Source: Pascua guehoae
Taxonomy: Eukaryota > Basidiomycota > Tremellomycetes > Trichosporonales > Trichosporonaceae
DNA length: 64,000 nucleotides
NCBI GenBank assembly: GCA_001600415.1
Contig: BCJX01000003.1
Span: 405,632-469,631, forward strand
Direction: 5' to 3'
The notes beneath the pieces are model-generated. The model worked only from the letters and a program-made list of their open reading frames with translations, was not told the origin of the DNA and did not search any database. Positions 10,478 through 20,932 of this stretch are shown one piece after another; position 1 is the stretch's first letter, and each line of letters opens with the position of its first letter. The position numbers and the translations under genes are program-made.

Positions 10478-11300
10478 CACCGCCGCCGTCGCCCCGATTC
10501 ACGGTCTCGGCTAGACATCTGCACACGAGGCGACGTTGCGTTAGAGGCTTGGGTGCTTCCAACAGCCCGGTCGATGTCACACCGAAATGTGCTACTCGAG
10601 ACAGCCTGCAGCCTGCAGGCCACACTCGGCGACGACCTGTCATTCAATGTCATACCTGCGACACGCCGCCGCATGCATAGCATACAAAGCACATATGAAA
10701 TGTGCTGATGCCCGCCAAGAACTGGGGACAATAGGATGACTGCAGACAAGCTCAGATCGGCGAATGGGCGTATACCTATCCTGCACACCTCTGTCCGCCG
10801 AAGTACAGTATCCATAAGCACATTCCCCGGGCGAACATGTCCTCAGCACCTGAGGCTGCCGAATTCAAGCCTTCCTTGCAAGACTGCCACCGTGATCACG
10901 CTGAACATTGGCAGGGTTCAACTACTCCATGAATCCAAAAGACTGGACGACACTGGGATGTGGCCAGATGAGTGACGACCGTCTTTCGACCTTTGCGCGT
11001 GTCCTCAACCATTCTCGTTCCGGATTCGGTGTGTCTTGCTCACCTCCGATGCAGTTGGTCACCCCGCCGCACTGCTCATTCTCTCACCCTCTGGCGCATA
11101 TAAACCACCTCCCCCTACCGCGTCGTTTCTTCATTCACCTTTCATTCATCTCATCCGGCGACTTCGTTCACCCTCTGCACAACCAACACACTCGAACACC
11201 CACTGCCATTACACGCTCAAACATCCCCCATCACTACCACACTTATGACTAGACCGCACCATCCCACACCACCATGCTGGGCGCCGACCCTACTCTCTAG
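10478..11300. other. Intergenic region with a TATA-like promoter near its 3' end
   Basis: No gene is seen in the first part. Around 11095-11104 the sequence GCATATAAACC sits before a long C/T/A-rich leader that runs to about 11270, the look of a core promoter and 5' UTR for the short ORF at 11301. Confidence 0.45.
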
Positions 11301-11564
11301 ATGCCCTTCGAGTACTGGATCCTCGAGCACATGACCGACATCGACGAGATCCACATTCCCCACTTCAACATGTTTGCTGTTGTGCCCCGAAACCAAGGTC
11401 GCTGTGCTGATTCGGTTTCTCGGTGGGGCGAGAAAATCCAGAATGTTGCTTCAACGCCTCGTGCGTACGCCGTAGTAGGTTTCTCCACAGGCCCAGAAAT
11501 ACAGCATGTTCCTCTAAGGCTGCGTTCCCATGCCACTGTAGGTTTCCCAGCGGGTGGAAAATGA
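11301..11564 (+). CDS. Short orphan ORF, 87 aa, possibly a gene remnant
   Basis: The first 25 or so codons (MPFEYWILEHMTDIDEI, then HIPHFNM) use strongly C/G-ending codons like the neighbouring genes and follow a TATA-like box and pyrimidine-rich leader. From about 11370 the frame enters a degenerate tandem repeat and the codon use deteriorates to the stop at 11564. Upstream ATGs at 11244 and 11274 are followed by other short frames. A CTCTCTAG immediately before the ATG could be a splice acceptor instead, which would make this an internal exon. I do not recognise the product. It may be a real small gene, the 5' remnant of a gene interrupted by repeat growth, or chance. Confidence 0.33.
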   Translation: MPFEYWILEHMTDIDEIHIPHFNMFAVVPRNQGRCADSVSRWGEKIQNVASTPRAYAVVGFSTGPEIQHVPLRLRSHATVGFPAGGK

Positions 11565-11640
11565 CATGATGTTCGTTAAGGATTCGTGCTGATGGTGGCA
11601 GTGTACTTTTGGGGGGGACACAAAAGGCACCACTTATCAT
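11370..11640. repeat. Degenerate tandem repeat, period about 63-73 bp
   Basis: The landmark ATGTT recurs at 11370, 11443, 11506 and 11569 (spacings 73, 63 and 63). Each of the first three units then carries a GTRGGTTTCYC-like block and a GARAAATNCA/GGAAAATGACA-like block. Copies differ at many positions and by indels, so the array is old. Confidence 0.7.
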
Positions 11641-11841
11641 AGAGTAACGTGCTTACGCCCCAATGTGTTTCTCAACGCAAACCAAAAACACACTCTTGGC
11701 TTCGGGATCACCCAAAAAGTGCCCCCACCCATGGCAGCTGGTAGGGAAACGCGTGTCACTTTGGCAAACAAGGCCAGAAAGGCGCGAGCGAAAGTCATGA
11801 GAGACGCAGTTACTAGTTACTGTGTCCCCGATCAGGATGCT

Positions 11842-11902
11842 AGACGTCTACCGCCAAGACGTCTACCCCCAAGGTGTCTTCTGCCAAGACGTCTGCAAAT
11901 CG
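11842..11902. repeat. 15-bp tandem repeat built around GACGTC
   Basis: Units of about AGACGTCTACCGCCA begin with the palindrome GACGTC at 11843, 11858 and 11888, with a mutated copy (GGTGTC) at 11873, all exactly 15 bp apart. A further isolated GACGTC follows at about 11998. The spacing and palindrome would suit an array of bZIP-type sites, or it may be a simple minisatellite. Confidence 0.8.
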
Positions 11903-12731
11903 CCAGTGTTATTCCAGGACGAGACCACGGACCGCGCTCGGCGGTGATTATATACATCATCGCCCTCCTCAGTGCGAGGATTACATCTAGCATGACAGAC
12001 GTCTCGCGTACCCTGGTCTTGTTGCGCGGCGTCTGAACCCGGCCGCCAAGTTCACCTGCAGGCATATATGCCCTGCCCCATTTCCTCGAGCCGCCTCGCA
12101 GCTAGCGCAGTGACACTGTCCCGAGAGCGACACATAAACATTGTACAGGTGCATATCGCTAGCGGCGATACTGTTGCCTAGGAATGCACGCGCCGTCGTC
12201 GTTGGCAATTGTTTTTTGTTTGTGGTCCGTACAGGCATGCTATGGTGTCGTTTGACATCTCTGCCCCCAAGCTCCTCTAGATGTCCACTGATTAGTGGTT
12301 GCTGGGAAACACATCGATCGTCGTGCGGCCAAGGTCTGACAGTGGTGAAGTGTAATTCGAGAATCGTCCCCCCACATGCTAGATATACTGGTACCACTGC
12401 ACTGCACTGCGTTACGCAGTATCAGAGATGCTCAAGAGGGCAGTCTCCTGATCCACGGGGGTGCCCTCGGCCTCCAGCACACGTTAGCCGCTGACCACAC
12501 CCCCACCGCACACACCCACACGTACACACGCACACACATGAATCGTGCTGCTGCATGGTCCTACAGTGCTCATGACGTGGAATGTACAAAGGCTATGGAA
12601 GGCTATGGGCCAGGATGGGAGTCGGAGGGGAGGGGAGGGGGATGATCGTGCAGGGGACATTGCATGCGACTGTGGTGGGGAAAAATGTATCAAACGTGGA
12701 AGGTAAAAGTTGGTGCGGACCAGACAGACAT
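11903..12731. other. Intergenic region downstream of UFD4
   Basis: This includes the 3' flank of the HECT ligase gene and a short CACA-rich stretch near 12505-12540. A minus-strand open frame of 136 codons (11987-12397) lacks recognisable domains and native-looking codon use, so I do not call it a gene. Confidence 0.45.
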
Positions 12732-15700
12732 CTAGCTGAGGTGGAATGACGAGCCGGCGTCCCGGGCCGCACGGTGCAGCTGCTCCTGCAGCAACTCCTT
12801 TGTGGGGTAGTCGCTGAGCTTGAGGAAAGACGCGCACGTCATGGCACTCGGGAGCGAATAGATGCCACCAGCCTCGGTCGGCTTGCGCACAACCGTAAAC
12901 GGCGGGTTGAGCGCGCGCCAGCCGCCGGTCGGGAGGCGGGGAGCGCCAGTGAGGCTGAGTGTGAGCACGACGTCGTTCTCGGCAATTGTCTCAGCACTTA
13001 CAACTGGAGGAACTGGCGGCGCTCTTCCTGGTTGTACGACACCATAATGTCGATGAGGTTGCGGACAGTGTGGCTGTCCATCGTGTAGCCGTGGTCGGCC
13101 TTGATCGACTGCTCGAGGGCTGTGGGTCAGCATGCACGTGAGGAATGGGACTTGGGTATGAGATGGGGATGGTGAGAGACCATGGCTAGGAGAGACATAG
13201 AGAATGCCAAGTGGCAGGCGCAGTGGCCTGCGATGTCCATTTCGGTACTCACTCTCACGCGTCCAGTCCTCTTCGGCATTTCCACACAACAGTCCAAGCT
13301 CCTCTGGCGAAAAGATCTGGAGATCCTGGATGGGGAAGATCATTGAGAAGCCATCACGGAACTCCTTGACCTGCTGTGCAACGCCCGATCCGAGCGTCTT
13401 GTCGAGTACAAGCTCGAGGTACTCTTCGAGATTCGAGTCGTCGACGTCGATGAGGCGACCACCGGGCTTGAGCTCAATGTCGTAACCGGGGAGCGTAAAG
13501 TCGAGCGACAGGTCGTGGAGCTTTGCGCCACCAATGGTAAGGGCCGCAAGCTTGTTGCGACGCGTCGACGCCGGGAGCGAGACGAGGGCCTCAATTTCGT
13601 TGCGCGTCTGGAGGTAGGTCTGGAGACGCTCGAGGGAGCGTGCAAGCTGGTGGTCGACGAGCTTGAGTGTCGCAATGGACTTTTTCACGGGCATACCGAG
13701 CAAGAGCTTGAGGAAGACCTTGTTCATATTGAGGTCAATGATGCGCGAGTCGAGCAGGGCGCGGCCGACAAACAGACCCAGCGTGCGGAAGTAGGCGAGA
13801 CGCGAACCCGCAGTGTCCTTGGGCGGCTCGTTGGGCACAGCCGGCGCAGGGAATAGGCCGTTGGGGTGGAAGACGTACTGACCCTCCTTGGACTCGTCGT
13901 CGTCGCGCCACAAGTTGAGCGAACGGCGCGCAAACTCCTTGGATGCAAGGCTGTAAAACTCGAGCGTAGGGCCGAGACCGGTACCAATCTCGTCAAAGTA
14001 TTCCACCTCGAGGATGCCGTTTGTCGTGCCATACAGCTCGAGCACGCGCACGCACGACTCGAGGAGCTGGGCGCGCGATATGCGCACCTTTTGGCGAACA
14101 AGACGTGCAAGGTGCGAGAGCGAGTCGTCGCGGTGGCTATGGCTCGTGTTGCGGGGCTGCTGAGCCTGCCATTGCGCAATGAGGCGACCATACCCAAACG
14201 CCGTCGAGCGCAGGAACGAGTAGCGTGTCTCGAATGGGAAGAGGAACGAAAAGTGCTTGGGTAGCTCGACGGCCCACTCGGGCAGGCAGTTGCTCGCGAG
14301 GATCATGGTCTCCTCAAGCTGGCGCGTGAGCTTGGCCGTGAGCTTGTTGTTGACAAAGAGCGACTCGTCCAGCGCGTCGGGGCGCGTGGCCATGTCGCGA
14401 CCTTCAACACAGAGATTGTGCACCACACGCAAGAGGCGGAGGATCATGGACACGGGTGTTGTGGGCTCAAAGACTTGCGGGAGCGTGCTAGTCGTCGACG
14501 CGGGCGATGGTGCCTCGATCGGCTCGCTGGTCGGCGCAGGTCCCGGCACCTTGCGGAACTTGAACGTGACAGGCAGGCTGAACACGTTGACCGGTGCAGG
14601 CGACGACTTGGCATGCTTGTGCACTGCGCCGTAGATGGTATCCTCGAGAGCAAGCACCTCGTCGTTGATGGAAAACTCGAGGTGCCAGTCGACTGGTGCC
14701 GTCTTGACAGCTCCTGCGTACGACCCGGTGCGCGACGGCGTGCTCGTCGTCGACGCCCCAGGCGCATTGGCGGCACTCGTGCTCGCCGCCTGGTTTGGTG
14801 TCGCAATGCGCGTCCCGTCGGGTGTCTTGGCCTCGACGCGAGATCCGTCCGGTGCCATGGACATGTTGACGACCTTTTCGGTGGGGCGCGCAAGCTCTTC
14901 CTCCATGTCCTCTTCAAACACCTCGGCGTCGTACTCTTCATCAGAGTAGCCGTCGTCAAAGTCGAGGCCTGCCGGCATCTGGCGGAAGAGCGGGTGGTCG
15001 ATCGGACTCGTCGATGGTCCTCCAGTAGACGATGATGCGGCCGCAGCGGCTGGCTCACTCGACTCGGCCTCGGCCGCAGCATCCGTCGACAAGCGGCCAC
15101 TGAGTCGGGCACTACGACGACGCTGTGGCTTGCCCTCGTCCTTCTTTGAGGCGGCGTCCGCAGTCGACGCTGCAGGTGCCGCCGACTCGGGCTGCGTCGT
15201 GCTGGATGTCGTCGGCGCGCCTGTTGACCCCAAGCTCGAGCCAAATGGTGGACCGCGACCGCCGCCAGCCGCCAGCGCTGCAAGCAGGTGCGACGTGGAC
15301 GCGCTTCCTGGGTTACGGGCGGCATAGGCCGCAAACATGTTTTGTAACGCCGACGAGCCACTCAGGTAGCTGGGGTCGGCGATGCGGGGGCGCAGGTAGT
15401 CGTGGAGTGCCTGCACAGGCGCAATGGCCTGAATGGTGACACTCAGAGAGCCAATCTGCTTGGGAATGTCCTGGCCAGGTTCGGCCTGCAGTCGAATACG
15501 CATCGAGCGCGCGAGCGACCCGCTCGACGAACCCAAGCTGTTAAACGCAGTCTCGACCTCAAACGACTCGAGGCGACCGAGCGACTCGTGCAGACGGCGG
15601 ACGAGCATGACCAAGGGCGACGGCGAGGCCAGTGCCGTGTCGGAGAAAATATCGTACAGGATGGCACGACGACCGCCAGACGAAACAGTGCCGTCAATGT

Positions 15701-18700
15701 CGACATACTCGAGGAGGCCATCGACAAGGCCGCTCTTGAGCAGTTCAAAGCTCGAGAGTGCCTGGCCGACATTTGAAAACTGCGACGCAATCTCACGCAG
15801 CGTGTCGCGCAGCTCCGCCTCGGTCGCCTCGGGGACGCAAAGACGCTTGACCAGGCGGCCAAGCTCATCCAGGACGAGTGCCGCTTCGTTTTGCTGGTTG
15901 CCGTCCACGGCAAAGATACGCTTGGCCCCAATGATACGCGCGCGAATAATGTTGGCGTCGTTGGGGTCGGTGGCCGTGCTTGTCTTGCGTGGAGTACTGG
16001 CAGCGGCGTTCTCAAGAATCATGTCAGCGAGTGCCCCAGCAGACGACAAGTCGGCACCGCCAGGGATCAATAGACGGGACGTATCCGCGGCGGTTCCTGA
16101 TGGGCCCGCCTTGGGAGTCGTCGCAGACTCTTCTTGCTCAGACTTGGGACTTTCGTCCTTGGCCTTTGTGCTCAGGTCTTGGCTTGCCAGCGACTCAATC
16201 TCGAAAACGACGCCTTCGCGGATAAACGACGTGAGGAACTCGTCTGGGAGTTTGGTGACGAGCAGCTCGACGAGCTGGAGAGCGTGGAGCACAAACTGCG
16301 AGTTGTCCTTGGCCGAAATGATGGATCCGAGGAAGCTGGCCATTGGCACCCACTGCGTGTAAGCTTCAAACAGGTATGTGTTTCTCACCTTGAGCGTTGC
16401 TCGAAGGTCAACAGGGTCGGCAAACGCAGCGGCCTTGACAAGGCCAGTCAGTGCCTTTGTCCGGACACGGAGGCTGACCGAGGCCGCATACACGTCGACG
16501 AGCACGGGCACGACCGAGCGCATAAACCTAGAAACGAGCTGGGGCTTGCCCTTGAGCGTCGCAAGGCGTTGCTCGTGTTGCACCTCGGCGTCGCGCTTTG
16601 CCTTTGCGACATTGTACGCAAGCGTGGGAAGGCCAGCGGGAGTGGGGGCGGGTGCATTGGCCGTGTCTGTCGGTGTGGCAGGCGCAGTCGACGACGCCGA
16701 CGATTCGGCGTTGCGGCTGCTGCGCTGGCGCGAGCGCTCGGGTCGACCCTGGCGCCGTTGAATCTTGGCCAGGCTGCGTTCCGTGTATTGGCGGTGGTCA
16801 AAGACGCTGTCGCGGGGAATGGGAGGAAGGAGCTCGCAGATGAGACCGAGTGCCTCCTCGACCTGCTCCTTGGGGCGATGGGCGAGGTTCTGCATGATGA
16901 TCATGTCGGCCACGCCGCCACCAAGACTTTGACCCCCAGGGGCACCGCCTTGCTCGTCCTCTTCGTGTGATGATGGGAGCACACCGGTGAGAATGTGGTG
17001 GACAGTGTTGGTCATCCCGGCCTCGAGGAATGCAATGGTCACCTTGGCCGACGCACGGGCAGCAGAGGTCAGTGCCTTGAGGAGGTGCGTGTACGTCGAG
17101 TCTGAGATTAACGGCGATCCACCCGCGGGCATGAGGAGCGCATTGATCGCCACCACAGTGGGAAGGTCGAGCAGGCCCTCGAGGTGCTCTGCGTTGTGGC
17201 GGTACGACTCGAGTGTGCGCAGAACAGCAAGCGTGGCCTGTTCAACGAGACGCTGGTCGGACTGGGTCAAGACATCACGGAGGATGGGGAAGACATTGCG
17301 GACCATTGCAAAGTGCTCGCCAGAAATGTTGCGGCAGCAGTTGGCGGCCGCCGTGACTGCCGTTCGCTGCACGTTGGTTGAAAAGAAGGGGAGATAGTTG
17401 AGGAGCGCTGCAAGGCCGTTCTCGCGGACAATGGCAGCGGGGTACTCTGCAGAAATCTTCTCCATCGTCTGAGAGGGGTCAGTGTCGATACTTGTGATCG
17501 CCCGGTGTCTGTACTCACGCTGAGGGTCTGCTCGGCCAGCTCAATGTACGAAATCTCGTTGAGCTTGGAGCACAGAACGGGGACGGCACCAAGATGAACA
17601 AGAGTGTGTCCCGAACCCGGGAGCGCTTCCATGAGATGGGCGAGGCAGCGACATGCGAGGAGCTGGGCCTCCATGTCCTGCTGGTCGTCACCTGGGAAAG
17701 CACCGCCCGTGCTCATGGCAAGAGCTGCAGCGAGCTGTGCGTCCTCGTCCATCTCTTCATCGTCGCCACCCATGGCATCGTCGTCGCTCGATTGGTCAAT
17801 GTTGGGCTTGCCGCCGAGAATGGCGATAAACTCGGTTGCAAACGACGACGGCGAAAAGGACGCGCCGAGCGTGTCCTCGTTGCTGACCAGAAGGAGGTCA
17901 CTGCACTCGCGGAGGGCGTTTAGGCGCACCGACGCCTTGGGCGAGCGAAGGTTTGCCTTGAGACGCTTGAAGCGCGCAGACATACCCGAGAGGATGCTGC
18001 CCAGGCCGCCAAAGCCGCCTCCAAAGAGCGCAGCAGCAGTGGCCTCGTCAAACATGGCATTGTCGGCGAGACGGGCTAAACGGTCGTAGGCAGACTCGCC
18101 ACCGCGGCCAAAGCCAAGGCCGTCCTCGTCGTCATCATCGTCGTGGTCAGAGTCTTCCATGTCTTCGTCCTCGTTGAACTGGTCGTCGCCGAGCAGGCCG
18201 CCGTGGGAACCGCCAGCCTCGTCCCAGTTCTCATCCTCATCCATGTGGTCGTCGATAAGCTGTCGAGCTGCTGGTGGGTAAGTGCAGATTGAAGCAGCAA
18301 ACCCACAAGAGTCTCCCTTCTTGGAGCGGTCGTTGGTAGTGGTGCCCTTCTTCATCTTGGGACTGGGAGATTGTCAGCTCGGTCCGGGGGATCCGACACA
18401 TACGCCGGCTTCTTGGGCATGCTCTTCTTCTTGGGAGTCGCTTTAGCCTTGCCCTTTGCGGAGCTGGAGCTTTCGCCCTTTGACGTCGAGGTGGAGCGGA
18501 GTTCGCGCTTTGCGGGCGTCTTCTTTGCACGCTTTGGGGCGGGCTCTGGCGCGTCGTCTGCTGCGGCTGCGGCGGCGTTGGGCGAGGGCGGGGCTGGTTC
18601 GCTTGCTCGTTTCTTGCCCTTGCGGTCAGAGGAAGTGGAGGGAGTCGAGTCTACAAGTGGGGATTGGGTCGATGCGCCGCGGGTCCTACAAGGGGGGTGA

Positions 18701-19380
18701 TTAGCACACACGCCCACACAGCTTGTTCTCAAACAGGGGTAGGTAGGTAGACGGCTGATGGCGAGTGAAGACTCGTATGCTCGCTATTCGCACCGCCAGG
18801 CCGGCCCGACAATCACACGCGGGGCGGCCAGTGCAGGCGCCCTGCGTGCTGCGCATGATGGGCAAAGGTCGTGCGTGGGCAGAGTGGGGCCGCGGGGAAG
18901 GGGATGGGGTGTGGCGTGGCGTGGCGTGATGCAAGCGAGCGGGGCTGAGGGGAAATGATCGGATAAGACTCACTTTCGGGACGACGACGAGGTGGAATTG
19001 TCTTCCTTTGCCTTGCCCTTGCTGCTCGAGCTCGGGGCGGCGGTCTGGTCAGTCTCGGCGGGCACGGCCGAGGGTGCTGCAGAGGTGGAGAGGCGAGCGG
19101 AGCGACGCGGCGGGGGTGGAGGCGGCGGAGCCGGAGCGTTTACAGACGACGAAGTGGTAGTGGGTGGTGGTTGGGTGGTGGAGGCAGACTCGCGCCTGCG
19201 GTTGCGGGTGACACGGGTAGCAGGGGGATCGGGGGCGGGCACAGAGGGGGTTGCTTGTACAGTGGTGGGATTGGGATTATCGGGGGTGGCGGCGCTGGCG
19301 CTCTGGGCGGCGGCGGCGCTACTATCGTTGGCTGGCGGGGGCTGTCGATGGGTAGAGTTGGTGGTGCCTTTGCGATCCAT
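12732..19380 (-). CDS. UFD4: UFD4/TRIP12-type HECT E3 ubiquitin-protein ligase, 2017 aa
   Basis: Seven exons: 18974-19380, 18404-18685, 18307-18362, 17519-18270, 13253-17468, 13002-13119 and 12732-12954. They total 6054 nt and all phases agree. The N-terminus (about 1-250) is disordered, with runs of Ser/Pro/Ala and basic KKxK patches that could act as nuclear signals. An armadillo-like region follows (QLLACRCLAHLMEALPGSG, VRENGLAALLNYLPFF, VQRTAVTAAANCCRNIS), the substrate-binding part in TRIP12/Ufd4. The C-terminal HECT domain shows VEYFDEIGTGLGPTLEFY, then LGLFVGRALLDSRI, and near the end SLPSAMTCASFLKLSDYPTK, whose Cys (about 1984) is the thioester catalytic residue. The tail ends SSFHLS. 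Ufd4 adds ubiquitin to N-degron and ubiquitin-fusion substrates. Intron 3 is only 36 nt and intron 2 only 41 nt. The full 2 kb spacing to the next gene leaves its promoter in 19381-20932. Confidence 0.93.
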
Positions 19381-20932
19381 GGAGCAGTGCGGTGCCGGGT
19401 CTACGCGGACTGCGTGCTATCGGTGGGAGGCAATGGGGCCGTGGATGGGGGGGAGGGGTTGGTGACGCGGGCTTAGCCGCAAAGGGGAAATGTCGAGAAC
19501 AGAGAAGGCATGGATGGAGAAAGAGGAAAGGAAAGGAAAGGAGGAAGAAGAAGAGAAAAGGAAGAAGGGGCGGTTGCGGTGGTGGTGGTGGTGGGTGGTG
19601 GGGGGGTGGTGGTGATTGCAAGAGGTTGAAAGTGAGAGAGAGAAGGTGCAAAGTGCAGGAGCGACCGAAGGTTGCCAAAGTGTGCTGATATGCAAGACAC
19701 CACCCAAGTGCTCTAGTGCACGCAGTGTGATACCGCGGTGGCGTCGTTCTAGGCAAGGGAAACGGTGGATTTGGGTGAGGGTGGCATGTGTGACGTCCAA
19801 ACTACAGTAGGCGAGCGCCGCTACAGTAGGCCGACTCGCTAGGCGGGCGTGCGGCGTGCCCACACACAGACACACACACGGGACCAAGCACCAACCCGAG
19901 GAACCTGGCATATGGCATCCCACTTGGCGGAATTGGCGGGCCGTCTGGCCGCTGGCCGCAGGCCGCAGGCTGCAGGCAGGCGCCCAGCACACGCACGCAG
20001 CAGGGCGGTGGCGCGGTGGACGACCCACACGGACCAACTGGGTCGACTGTCTCGGTGCGGGCGGGGCAGAGCGCCGGGGCTGAGCATGCCAGCCGAGGCC
20101 GTACGGCCGTCTGACAAGAAGAGGGACTAGATGTGTGGCGAAAAAGCCAGACACGCAGTATCAAACTGCCTCCATGCAGCATGCAGCAAGGACACGAGTG
20201 GCTACAATAATGTAGAGTGCTCAGTTAGTCTTTCTCCTCTCCGCACATCTCATGGCTCCCACAACGCTCACTCCCCGCCGTACACACATGCATGCATGCC
20301 TCGGCTCCCTACTGTATCAGGCTGTTGCGGCTCGTGTCTGCCTCTTCCCAGATGTGTGTGAACTGAAAAAATCGAGTGTCCCCCGTGGGTGCGTGCCTTG
20401 GGGTCGTCATTGGCAAACTAGGCCAAACTAGGCCAAACTACAGTAGGCCAAACTCTTCCTGATTCTTCTTGATGCATGGATAGCTACGATCAATGACAGT
20501 GCAGACTGCCATTCTGCATGCTTTGCTTGTGGCATCAATCTCTGCATGTCAAGAGAGAGGCGGACTGGGTAGGAGGGATAGGGGTTAAGGACCACTCGGG
20601 TCCTCGTTGAGATTTCGGGAGGGTTGTGGACATTCGGTATGGCCATCTCGAAACGAGTGGCAGGGCTGGTACAAGTTTCGGTAGTGATTACAGCTGCAGA
20701 AAGGCGGGTAGAGAATGCCTGTGTGCAGCGTGTAGCGAAATTGCAGCTGGTCAGACAGTCCTCCAGGCTCCAGGCTTCCATTGACGTGGCAAACGTCAGT
20801 GTCAATCCAACAACAATCTTCATCATGAAAAGCATGTTCATTGCGCATACCCGATACAATAGATCTACCTCTACTCGACGCAGTACACGCATGCAATCGT
20901 TTTTATGTTTCCCACTATTGAGTCTGTCTTGT
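19381..20932. other. UFD4 promoter side and 3' flank of the PAS-kinase-like gene
   Basis: No coding exon is seen. Close to the UFD4 start the plus strand is purine-rich (19490-19650, with GGTGGT runs), i.e. a C/T-rich tract on the UFD4 sense strand, as is common in fungal core promoters. The motif CTACAGTAGGC occurs at about 19803, 19822 and 20438. Confidence 0.45.
20411..20455. repeat. 10-bp tandem repeat (GGCCAAACTA)n
   Basis: GGCAAACTA is followed by two perfect GGCCAAACTA units, a CAGTA spacer and another GGCCAAACT. It lies about 480 bp past the stop codon of the PAS-kinase-like gene, outside any gene. Confidence 0.8.

Noticed and set aside
11987..12397. 136-codon minus-strand frame downstream of UFD4
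   Set aside because: No domain, codon use unlike the neighbours, no recognisable promoter or intron signals.
14444..15361. 305-codon minus-strand frame rich in Arg/Pro/Ser inside UFD4
   Set aside because: It is the second reading frame of the large UFD4 exon, whose own frame is uninterrupted and continues into a HECT domain.
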